This document shows positions 19,092-27,289 of a stretch of DNA of 39,738 bases, piece by piece. Under the pieces are notes generated by a model. The model saw only the letters and a program-made list of their open reading frames with translations. It was not told where the DNA came from and ran no database searches. This DNA is from Prorocentrum cordatum. Taxonomy: Eukaryota; Sar; Dinophyceae; Prorocentrales; Prorocentraceae. The first letter of the stretch is position 1; every line of letters starts with the position of its first letter. Location: assembly GCA_963575745.1 (NCBI GenBank), contig CAUYUJ010014335.1:375001-414738 (forward strand). Reading direction: 5' to 3'. The position numbers and the translations under genes were made by a program.

Positions 19092-19535
19092 ATGGCCTCG
19101 CCTGCGCGCGCGCCCCCTCCTCGGCGAGGCGCGGCTGCGGAATGTCGGGGCCTAGAGGGTCTCCCTCACTGCCAGCAGTGGTTTCCCTGCCGCCGCTGCT
19201 GTGCCTTTTTTCACAACGGCTGCGCAGGCGTTGAGCTCAAACAGCAGATCACGGCGGACTGTCGTCGCACACAGCGGGCGCCGGCAGCAGAGCCGGCACC
19301 GCTGCTCGCGGGGGCACGCCGCCTGCCGGCTCGGCGCCGAGCGGCGCCCGCGGGAGGCCGGTCGCCCGCGCGGCACCTCGGCGCCTCCGCGGCCTGCCCT
19401 TGGCATCGCTCGGACGTGTGCATTTGTCTCTGCGAGAACCATCGATCGGGGAACAAAAAGTGGCATAAGCATAAAAACCCGGAGGTCCGCGCGGGTTTCT
19501 CGGATCGGCGCTGCACCCCCCTCCCTGGCCGCTGA
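19092..19535 (+). CDS. Possible SL-tagged retrogene ORF, disrupted
   Basis: An ATG lies 7 bp after the spliced-leader copy. The frame opens MASPARAPPPRRGAAAE and continues with a cysteine-rich stretch, CRGLEGLPHCQQWFPCRRCC then AFFHNGCAGVELKQQITADC. From 19400 it runs into MITE copy 3, so the natural C-terminus is lost. The Cys spacing does not match a domain I know. A short distance from SL to ATG is plausible for a dinoflagellate mRNA. The alternative is chance: the region is GC-rich and many frames are open. Confidence 0.35.
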   Translation: MASPARAPPPRRGAAAECRGLEGLPHCQQWFPCRRCCAFFHNGCAGVELKQQITADCRRTQRAPAAEPAPLLAGARRLPARRRAAPAGGRSPARHLGASAACPWHRSDVCICLCENHRSGNKKWHKHKNPEVRAGFSDRRCTPLPGR

Positions 19536-19673
19536 GCGCGCCAGGGGCGGCGCCGGAGGCGCCGCCGGGGGGCGCCAACGCCGATCCGAGAAATCCGCGC
19601 GGACCATCGAGCAAAAACAAAAACGCACGAAGCCGGAACATCTACGGGAGATGGACGTCCGAGCGGCGGCGAG
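19400..19673. mobile_element. MITE copy 3, carrying a nested hairpin element
   Basis: The left end is TTGGCATCGCTCGGACGT. The right end is ACGTCCGAGCGGCGGCGAG, a diverged form of the family end. TGCCC flanks it at 19395-19399 and 19674-19678. The paralogous unit at 19960-19985 reads TTTGCTCGAGGAGCTC where this copy reads CCTGCCC, element, TGCCCGAGGAGCTC, so removing the element plus one TGCCC restores the paralog. The copy is 274 bp instead of 129 because hairpin element B is inserted at 19446. Confidence 0.85.
19446..19610. mobile_element. Hairpin element B nested in MITE copy 3
   Basis: Arms GGTCCGCGCGGGTTTCTCGG (19484 on) and CCGAGAAATCCGCGCGGACC (to 19605) pair over about 27 bp. The GC-rich centre is in the opposite orientation to elements A and C. 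ACCATCGA flanks the insert at 19438-19445 and 19603-19610. MITE copy 1 reads ACCATCGAGGAG and copy 2 GCCATCGAGGAG at the empty site, which supports an 8-bp target duplication. Confidence 0.8.
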
Positions 19674-20042
19674 TGCCCGAGGAGCTCTGGCGGGGCTGGC
19701 GGTGGGGGCGTTCGCGAAGGGACGTGTCCAGGAGGCCTCAGATCCTTGATCGGGTCGAGGCACGGGGAGAGGATGATCGACGGCACTGCCAATGCAGCTC
19801 CTGCGCTGGTGCAGCAGCGGAGCGCCCCTGTTTCCATGTTGGGGCATCCGGCTGCCTGCAGCAGAGCCCGCACCCGCCAGCGAGAGGCACACTGCGCGCC
19901 GACTCGGCTCCGAGCTGCGCCCGCAGGAGGCCGTCACGCGTGTGTGACACCCCTCGCCTCCAGTGTTTGCTCGAGGAGCTCTGACGAGGCCTACGGTGGG
20001 GGCGTTCGTTGAAGAATGCGTTCAGGATCGAAGAGGCGTAGT

Positions 20043-20187
20043 CTTCAGAGGGCGGCACGGATTTCTTAGATCTGCACTACAGCCCCGTGGCGGCGCCTTC
20101 GGCGCCGCCCCTTGCGCGCTCCGCCGCTCCGCGCGCCAGGGAGGGGGGTCCAGCGCAGATCCAAGAACTCAGCGTTGAACTCCGAAG
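20043..20187. mobile_element. Hairpin element C
   Basis: The left arm CTTCAGAG...TTTCTTAGATCTGC pairs with the right arm GCAGATCCAAGAACTC...CTCCGAAG. The centre GGCGGCGCCTTCGGCGCCGCC (21 bp, itself a hairpin) and the following CGCGCCAGGGAGGGGGGT closely match the reverse complement of element B. It is non-coding. Confidence 0.75.
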
Positions 20188-20244
20188 TTCATTGTGATGT
20201 AATTTGTCGTTGTTTGGGTTGAGGAATTCAGGAGGCTTCAGACC

Positions 20245-20930
20245 CTGCATGGCTCCTCATCGAATAGCCTTCGGCCCATCCCGCCACCGTGCTTGTGTTG
20301 TGGGTATGAAGCCTATTGGATGTTCGTTGGTATCTCGTGGGAGGCCTCTTGGGGGCCGTTTTGTGGTCTCTTGGGGCCTCTTGGGGGCATTTTGGGGGCC
20401 TCTTGGGGCCAGTTGGCGGCCTCTTGCGGGCCTCTTGTGGCCTCCTGGGCGCCTCTTGGGGCCTCCTGGGCGCCTCTTGGGGCCTCCTGGGCGCCTCTTG
20501 GGGCCTCCTGGGGGCCTCTTGGAGCGGAAGGCTCGGATTCTCGATTCGTTTTCCGTCTCCTGGGCCTCTTTTGGGGCCGTCTTGGTGCCCTGTTTGTGTT
20601 GTCTTGAGCGCTTCTTGGGTCGTCTTGGGGCGCTCTTCGGCCGTCTTGGGCTCCTGCAGGCCTCTTGGGCCTCTTTGGAGCGTCTTGGAGCGTCGGAAAG
20701 CCAAAAAGGCGAGAACAACTACATCCTTCACAGACCTCAGGACAATCACAGAAGCTTGCCTCTCGGGGCCTTCTTGGGAGGCCTCCTCTTGGGGTGTCGT
20801 GGAGGCCTCTTGGGCCATCGTGAGGCCATCTCGGGCGGGAACGATCTTTCGGCGACTCGATACACCCTCTTGGATTGTTCTGCGGCCCTCGGTGGGCCCT
20901 CTTGGCCTGCCTTCGGGCCCCACTTGGGCC
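20245..20930 (+). repeat. LG-type array with conserved head and a 21-bp subarray
   Basis: The head CCTTCGGCCCATCCCGCCAC (20268) is shared with the minus-strand array near 9890. The array then runs as GGGGCCTCTTGGGG units. At about 20440-20515 a 21-bp unit (GCGCCTCTTGGGGCCTCCTGG) repeats three times perfectly. Open frames through it give Leu-Gly-Ala-Ser-Trp-like peptides that I do not consider proteins. Confidence 0.8.
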
Positions 20931-21200
20931 CGAAGAAAAAGTCGTGCGAGACCGGTTCCCGGAGCCCACGAGGCACGCGGGAAGCCCCACGGCCGGCTCT
21001 GGGTCCCTGGAAGACCTCTCAAGACTGAGCACCGAGGCTCCAGGGGGTAAGGCAAATGACCTGAGGACACGACCAATCCGTGCACAGAGGCACGGGTCTA
21101 GCGAGACTGGCTGGCGGCGATGTCCATGGCCAGTCCATGAGCGTAGGTCTGCCGGCCTTTAGACTCTGGATTCCTTGCCCCGCGTTCCCTTATCCAATGC
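20931..21200. other. Short unique spacer, no gene seen
   Basis: No repeat or domain recognised between two LG arrays. Confidence 0.4.
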
Positions 21201-21650
21201 CCTCACCGTATCAGGGCCGTCTCTGGGCAGTCCCGGGGCTCCTTTGGGGCCGCTCTTGGGGCTCTTTTGGGCCGCGTTTGGGCTATTTTGGCAGTCTGGG
21301 GGTCATGCGGGACTGGAAAATGACCACAGCCACTGCGTCTTGTTTGCGCCGCCTTCCTGCCGGCCGAAAAAGAAGCAGTGGTTGTGGTCATTTCCCTGGT
21401 GCCAGGCTCAACGAAAATGACCACAACCACTGCTTTGTTTCTGCGGGCTGGAAGGCGGCAACACAAGAAAAGCACTGGCTGTGGTCGTTTTCACGCCCCG
21501 TAGGTCCTTTGGGGCCGTCTCAGAGCCGGCTTTAGGGCCGCCTCTGGAGGCTGCCTTGGCGCCATCTTGGGCAATATTGGGGATAGCTTGGGGCATTGGG
21601 TGCCGTCTTGGAGCCATCTTCAGACGTCTTGGGGGCACGGGCCCACTCAC
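21200..21650 (+). repeat. LG-type array split by a paired hairpin element
   Basis: GGGGCCGCTCTTGGGG and related units lie at 21225-21300 and 21500-21640. The 21317-21491 segment between them is a distinct palindromic element. Confidence 0.65.
21317..21491. mobile_element. Two head-to-head hairpin elements (AAAATGACCACAACCACTGC ends)
   Basis: Copy 1 runs from AAAATGACCACAGCCACTGC (21317) to GCAGTGGTTGTGGTCATTT (ends 21393). Copy 2 runs from AAAATGACCACAACCACTGC (21414) to GCACTGGCTGTGGTCGTTTT (ends 21491). Each is a hairpin of about 77 bp with 19-20 bp arms. Their loops are reverse complements of each other at most positions, so copy 2 is inverted relative to copy 1. The 20-bp spacer contains CCTGGTGCCAGG, itself a palindrome. 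It is non-coding. Confidence 0.85.
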
Positions 21651-21659
21651 TTGTGCACA

Positions 21660-22282
21660 GCAGGAAAAAAGCTATCAGGACCGGAGAGACAGCAGGCAGC
21701 ACAGCACAACGTCCAGGCCGACGACGCGGGACGAGCAAGACAGCAACCCAAAGTTGGCCAGCAGAAGTCTTACCTTATTGTGTATCCTCCTCATTCCCGA
21801 TGTCCGCTTTCTTCTCTGTCTCTCGCTGGCCTTTGCTCGTGCTGTGTTTCTCGCCCATGTCCGCCCTGGTGTGCTTAATGTGTGTGGACAGCGGTTGGCC
21901 CTCAGGATTTGATCATTTGCGTCATTCCCATCCTGCCGGTGGTGTTCTCCGTTTCGGACGGCTGGCGCCGCTCGCTGGGTGCACCGATGCCACCCGAGGC
22001 TGGGGTTCTGGCGGGGTGGCAGGAGGAGGGCCCGCAGCGGCAGCAGCGGCAAAAACGGATGGGGAGCTCCAGGGAAAGGGGGCCACGCGCACTGTGGAGA
22101 AGGATGAACAGGAGGATCGGGTGTTGCTAGAAGTTCCCCTCTCCCAAGGTGCCCCCAGGAGTTCCAAAGAGGCCCCCACGGCCTTCGGAGCACTCCTCCC
22201 GAGGCCCAGAGGGGGCCCCAGGGACTCCAAGACTGAGCGAAACGCTGGGGGCACCTTGAGCCAGGGGCACCTGTTAGCAACC
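21660..22282. other. No supported gene
   Basis: A 326-codon plus frame runs from 21596 to 22576, but it crosses LG-like sequence and the GGA array and has no recognisable domain. The antisense frames are also long. Confidence 0.4.
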
Positions 22283-22380
22283 CCCGAGAGGAGGAGGAGG
22301 AGGAGGAGGAGGAGGAGGAGGAGGAGGAGGAGGAGGAGGAGGAGGAGGAGGAGCAGGAGGAGCAGGAGGAGCAAGAGGGG
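22283..22380. repeat. (GGA)n microsatellite
   Basis: About 23 GAG/GGA triplets, then imperfect AGCAGG and AGCAAG units. Confidence 0.95.
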
Positions 22381-22789
22381 GAAAGCGAGAAGGATCAGAA
22401 GGAGAAGGCGAAGGCAGTGGCAAGGCCGACGCTCTGCAGCGGCGGCCGGCCTGGCTACGGCGCCAGCCCACGGTGGCAGCGCACCGTGCACGCTTCAGGG
22501 CGTCCCCGAGCTCATCGTGCGCCAGCGAGGCCTTCGAGCGCGTGAGCCTTCGGCCGGGGACCTCGGGGCTCCTTGAGCCTAGTCCCCTGCCCCTGCGCAG
22601 GGCCTTGCCACCAACCCGAGATTCACTCACGGTCCTGCGGAAAGATTGCCTGTCGACTCCCCCGTTGTCGTTTTCGATGCTCGGGGCATCCATGCAGATA
22701 GGCTTCGAGGGGAAAGCGGTCCGGTGGCAGGCATGCCGGCCAGCTTCCAGATTTGGTCTGTGGTTCGGTGTGGGCGTTGTCTCCCTCTC
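22381..22789. other. No supported gene between the GGA and CTC arrays
   Basis: A minus frame containing RLTRSKASLAHDELGDALKR is open here but has no recognisable domain or consistent boundaries. Confidence 0.35.
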
Positions 22790-22841
22790 GTCTCCTCCTC
22801 TTCCTCCTCCTCCTCCTCCTCTTCCTCCTCCTCCTCCTCCT
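22790..22841 (+). repeat. CTC/TCC microsatellite abutting the spliced leader
   Basis: About 50 bp of TCC/CTC with CTTCCTC interruptions end one base before the spliced-leader match. As a polypyrimidine tract it would suit a 3' splice site on the plus strand. Confidence 0.9.
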
Positions 22842-22878
22842 TCCGTAGCCATTTTGGCCCAAACCATTTTGGCAAAAG
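22842..22878 (+). other. Tandem spliced leader: full SL plus relict SL
   Basis: Positions 22842-22863 match the 22-nt dinoflagellate spliced leader at 20 of 22 bases (TCCGTAGCCATTTTGGC is exact). They are followed without a gap by 22864-22878, CCATTTTGGCAAAAG, which matches the 15-nt relict form at 13 of 15. The 22 + 15 arrangement is what results when an SL-tagged transcript is reverse-transcribed into the genome, transcribed again, trans-spliced at the AG within the old leader, and integrated once more. Downstream lies a decayed LINE. Confidence 0.85.
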
Positions 22879-22980
22879 TGCCAACAGCGGCAGCTTTTCG
22901 GCACTTGGGTGTAGCAGCCTCTTTCGGCGAGGCGCTCCTGAGGTCAGACTCAAGCGGACACTCCCAGTCAGCCCCGCAGG

Positions 22981-23885
22981 CATGGGAGACCAGAGTGTGA
23001 TCAACCAGCCCACGGCGGTGCAACGGCCTCCTGACCCAGCTGGACGCCAGGTTCCAGGTTCCATTCGATCGAGGTGAATGTGGCGACGCCCTCGACGCAC
23101 GTGGGCAACGCGGACAATCACATCACGGCGTTCAGGACCCAGCCCGCGGAGGTCCAGAACCAGTCCGCCCAACACGCGCTCGAGCTTCAGCACCTGCGCC
23201 AGCTACCCAATTCTCTGGTGCCGTCGACGGCCTCGGGTGGCACAGGATCGTGGGCGATTCGGCCGATTCAAGCTTCGGACTTCAAGCGCCGTCGTGGAGT
23301 GGACGACACAGGTGGGGATCCCTGTGTCAATTTCATTGGACATTTCCTCCGCCCCGTTCTCCAACGAATTCGGAGACATCATTATCAAGGTTTCATTAGC
23401 TAACGATCCAGGTGAATTGCAGAACGCAGAGCCTTCGCTACTGGTCAAAGGTACCCCCCTGCAAACAGGACGCCATGGCCTTCCAGCGCGAGGCGAACCG
23501 CGTCGGGATCGTAACATGAAGCGGGCCTTCCACAAGCTGTACATCCTTGCTCGTGACTTGCGTCAGAACTCATACATGTGGACCGCCAGTTGCCAGTTTG
23601 GCATCGACGGCTTTCGTGGCGCCGCGCGCGTCAAGAACGGCAGACGTTTGGACCCTCATCGAGGCGCACTCCGCCAACATCCGCGATGGTGAGGAGCAAA
23701 TCGTGTTCAAGCCCAACTACGACGAGTTCGGCGAGTGGGGCACCAGCAAGGATGACATCAACACGCTGCTGGAAACGGACAACGCGGGAACCATTCGAGA
23801 AAATGTTTGTCAGGCGCGCCCCAGAAATCATGACGCACCGCCTTCAAGTGGCGATCGGACGTTGCGAGGGCTCTTCCCGCAGTCC
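22981..23885 (+). pseudogene. Decayed LINE ORF1-like region
   Basis: The first ATG after the double spliced leader is at 22983 and reads MGDQSVINQPTAV. After that, coding-like blocks lie in different frames: NHITAFRTQPAEVQNQSAQH and ALELQHLRQLPNSLVPSTAS (23074 on), KRAFHKLYILARDLRQNSYM (23519 on), ADVWTLIEAHSANIRDGEEQ and IVFKPNYDEFGEWGTSKDDI (23643 on), then MFVRRAPEIMTHRLQVAIGR after another shift near 23802. At least three frameshifts are needed. Position directly upstream of an endonuclease-type ORF2 suggests this is the LINE's first ORF or 5' coding part. I recognise no domain in it. Confidence 0.5.
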
Positions 23886-24031
23886 ATTCAGTCCTAGCGT
23901 GCCGTGCCCTGTGGAGTCCTCTCCCCTCGTCGTCTTCTCCCCTGCGTCCTCCCCAGGCTCCACCTCGGACGCCATCGCTTTCGCGCTCTCTGAAGGTGGT
24001 CGCGATTGCGCGCCGTATGTTCCAGGGCGCA

Positions 24032-25757
24032 AACTCTCGATCGCAACGCGGAATGCGCGCGCAGTGTTCGGGTCCGCCCGGGGTTGTCACGGCGAGCGCG
24101 CGCGACATTGCACGCGCGCAAGAGACGCGCGGACGCAGCGGTGACCTGTCTGCCTTGCAATGGGGCTTCAAGGGCCACATCCACTTGGGCAGCTTCTGCG
24201 AGGCCCCTGGCGCAGGAGGCGTCGTCACCGGTGTTCGCAGGTCGTTGCGAGACTACTTCGAGGGCGCAGCCTGCCCCGGGATCGCGAAGGGGAGAATCGC
24301 GACCCTGGGGTTGCATGGGCCTCATGCTTCACACCAGGTTATCAGCAATCATTTTGTTCATGGACTTACACACCCTGAACTCTTCGCCCACATTCAGCGA
24401 GTGAAGCGTGAGATGTGGTTGACAGCGACCGCGACAGTTTCTCTCCCCGGCGGTTTCAACTTTCGAGAAGCTGGCGGCGCTAGATACTCGCTCTTGGACG
24501 AGGCGGAACAGCATGCGCCATGCTTTTGCGTGCGATTGAGTTTCGGAAGTGCTTCCCGCCCCTGCTCGAGATTGCTCCTGCTTCCATTGCCCGCAGAGCG
24601 AAGACCGACGACCCGTTTTCCCTTGCACGGTTAGACCGCGCATGCACTAGCATGCCTGCGGTTGGTATCCTACATCTGGCATTGTCAATGCACTGCGCGT
24701 TGGCCTCCTACTGACGTCGATGAGCCCTCTGATCATGCCCCTCTCATCCTTCGGCTCCAACTCCCGGATCACCCACGACGCTCTCAGACTATCCACCCTT
24801 GGATTGCAAGGCGCCCGCGGTTGGTCGCGCACGTGGATGTCCGTCAGCCCCCGGACTTTCCCGCTGGCTCAACGTTCGGGGGCCTCGAGACGGGGGTCAG
24901 TGCAAACGGGGGTCAGCCAGGGCGCCAGATCCTGCAAGATCCTGCGAAGACCCCCTCTGGCTGACCCGGGTGAGCGAGCCGCTCGTGGCCGCGAGGCGGC
25001 CGCGCATATTGGCCGACCCGGGTTTGCGAAGACCTGCGTTGCAGTTTTTTCCCTGCATTGCAGTTTTTGGTTTCCTGCTGACCCGGGTCTGGATTGACCC
25101 GGGTCAGAAGATCCCCGAAACGTGAGATTTGGCGGGATATAACAGATCATGCACCATGCCGCTGCGCCAGTCAAATTCGATGTGTTGTCCGATGGCGCGA
25201 AGAACGACGACGGGCGACTTGCCTGTGTAATCGAGCTCACGCGCGCGCCCCCCCCCCCCTCCCCGCGCGCGACGCGACGCCTGCCCCCCCCCCAATCCCC
25301 CGACATCTACAACGCAGAACTAGAGCAGTTGTTCGAGCTTTTTCCTGGACTCGCTAAGTATTACGACGCGCCTGGGGGCAATTTGACCGATCGCCCTGGT
25401 CTTTGCGCTCGCGCGCGCGAACTTTCTGGCCGAGTTCTCGCTGCCGAGGAGCGAGGCATTGCCTCTCGCGACCTTGCTGCTGCGAAGAAAGAGCATCATC
25501 TGGCGCGTGTCCGACGGCTGTCCAAGGCAAGGTCCAAGGCATGCCCGAAGATCTTGCTGGCTGCCGTCCTGGGTAACTTTAGGAATGGGGTTTCCGAGGA
25601 CTCTGAGACGGTTCAAAAGTTGTCCGATTATTGGTGCCAAGCCTGTTCCAGGGGAGAATGCGACTTCTCGACTGCGCACAGCTTCCCGGGCCTCAACCCT
25701 CCATTCCCCGACGACCCCAACCAGTTCGCCAACTCCGCGCGCCATAGGCCCCCCTGA
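24032..25757 (+). pseudogene. Decayed LINE ORF2: APE-type endonuclease and linker
   Basis: The block starts SIATRNARAVFGS, the usual opening strand of LINE AP-endonucleases. A second frame gives HLGSFCEAPGAGGVVTGVRR, GRIATLGLHG, NHFVHGLTHPELFAHIQRVK and LPGGFNF, the counterpart of the conserved GDFN motif with Asp replaced by Gly. Then come SLARLDRACTSMP and, in another frame, SDHAPLILRL, which keeps the catalytic SDH. IHPWIARRPRL begins the post-endonuclease linker. After a foreign-looking insert (24890-25110) the linker appears to resume with LFELFPGLAKYYDAPGG and DSETVQKLSDYWCQACSRG, ending at 25757. Several frameshifts make it non-functional, and no reverse transcriptase follows. The function in an intact element would be nicking target DNA to prime reverse transcription. 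Confidence 0.68.
24890..25110. repeat. Insert with GACCCGGGT repeats and a hairpin inside the LINE
   Basis: GGGTCAGCCAG (24907 on) pairs with CTGGCTGACCC (to 24968). CTGACCCGGGT or a variant then recurs at about 24960, 25012, 25078 and 25095. The insert separates two parts of the LINE linker. I cannot define its ends or target duplication. Confidence 0.5.
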
Positions 25758-25829
25758 ATTTTGACGGAGGATAGATTTGAGCGCGCTCTCAAGTCCAAGG
25801 TGGTCTCGAGTCGGGGGCCCGGCGGCGCC

Positions 25830-26287
25830 CCGCGCAGCGCCCGGCAGCGCCCGCGACAGGTGATCAAGCAGGACTTCTGGGAGCGGTCTCCGAGGCCGCG
25901 GGCGCGGCCGAGCGTGCAAGCGCAGGCGCGCGAGGGGCCGAGGCGCCAGGCCGCCCCGGCGAGCACGGCCACGAGGTCAGGAATAATTCAATTCTGACGC
26001 GGCTGCGCTACGACATGGCCTTCGAGCAGGACAAGCAGCTCCACCTGCAGAAGATCGGCCACAGGAGCTATCGGGCCGAGATCCTTCAGAGGGTGACCAA
26101 GCGCCTGAGTACCTTCCAGATCACCCAGACGTCCAAGAATGACACGCAGCGGGTGGACGAGTTCGTTCTCCTTAGGCAGAACGCGAGCGGGCGCGAGGGC
26201 CAGCGCCTCTCCGACCAGAGGAAGCAGACGCTCGGCAAGGACAAGGCCAAGCTGACCTGGGCCATGGCCGACAGGTTGCACATGTAG
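25830..26287 (+). CDS. 3' end of an unidentified gene
   Basis: One plus frame is open from upstream of 25850 to a TAG at 26285-26287. Its last 100 codons look strongly coding: LTRLRYDMAFEQDKQLHLQK, IGHRSYRAEILQRVTKRLST, DTQRVDEFVLLRQNASGREG and KDKAKLTWAMADRLHM. The composition is helical and rich in Lys/Arg/Gln/Glu, unlike repeat-derived frames. There is no good ATG before 26015, so the start or upstream exon is not identified. The stop merges directly with the TAC/TAG array. The product is unknown. Confidence 0.42.
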
Positions 26288-27048
26288 TATTAGTAGTAGC
26301 TATTCGTAGTAGTGGAACTATTAGCTATTGGAGTTCACTGAGGAAATATTATTACTAGTAGATACGACGAGCAACCAGTACTACGACGAGGGCATACTAC
26401 TTCTAGTACCTACTACTAGTTATTATTACTATTACTACTACTGCTACCACTACGACTACTACTAGTAACCACCAGTTCTCTCAGTACTGCTGCTACCACG
26501 AGTAAAAACTACTACGAGTTACTACGAGTACTAGTAATTACGACTACTCGCAACTACGAGTAATACATACGGCTACTATTAAGGTTTTCTAGTAGCAACT
26601 ACTACTCGTAATTCTTACTACCACAAGCAACGTAACCACTACGACTCTTAGTACTACTAATACTACTACCAGTAACTACGACTACTCGTATTTACTACTG
26701 CCATTGACCACGACAAATGAATATTACAATTTTCAGGTACTGCTACCAGGTACTACTCCTACTGCCAGGTACTACTACCAGGTACTACTACCAGGTACTG
26801 CCAGGTACTACTACTACTACGACGACTACTACTACTACTACTACTACTACTACGACTACTACTACCAGGTACTACTACCACTACCACCAGGTACGAACAG
26901 GCACTACTACCAGTAGTAAAACTACCACTACTACGAACGAGTAACTACGGCTACTACTACTCATACTTCTATTATTACTACTACTACTACTACTACGACT
27001 TACTACTACAACTACTACTTCTACACCAACTACTACTACTACTACTAT

Positions 27049-27112
<64 letters not shown>

Positions 27113-27114
27113 TT

Positions 27115-27146
<32 letters not shown>

Positions 27147-27147
27147 T

Positions 27148-27200
<53 letters not shown>

Positions 27201-27207
27201 GTACTAC
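26284..27207. repeat. 0.9-kb TAC/TAG trinucleotide array
   Basis: The first 60 bp are GTA/TAG-rich, then the array is TAC/CTA throughout with CGA, CCA and AGT interruptions. A higher-order GGTACTACTACCA block repeats at 26735-26880, and near-perfect TAC runs fill 27020-27200. A second TAC array lies at 39500-39738. Confidence 0.95.
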
Positions 27208-27289
27208 TACTGCGAGGTTCGTGCACCCGGTGGCGCGGGGCGGCCCCGAGGACCTCGGCCTCTTCGGCCCAGCGCAGGGCCTGCGCGAG

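Larger units (their letters stand above)
19270..20031 (+). repeat. Diverged tandem duplication interrupted by MITE copy 3
   Basis: Unit 1 (about 19275-19735, excluding the MITE) and unit 2 (about 19845-20031) share a block of about 50 bp, GAGGAGCTCTGRCGRGGC continuing to GGTGGGGGCGTTCG (19679 and 19975). They also share an upstream block containing CGGCTCSGMGCCGAGC-like sequence and CCCGCRGGAGGCCG. Unit 2 has no MITE and so shows the pre-insertion state of unit 1. Confidence 0.65.

Noticed and set aside
22274-23023. 250-codon minus-strand open frame
   Set aside because: It spans the GGA and CTC microsatellites and ends in poly-Pro. The spliced leader and LINE show that the plus strand is the relevant one to the right of 22842.
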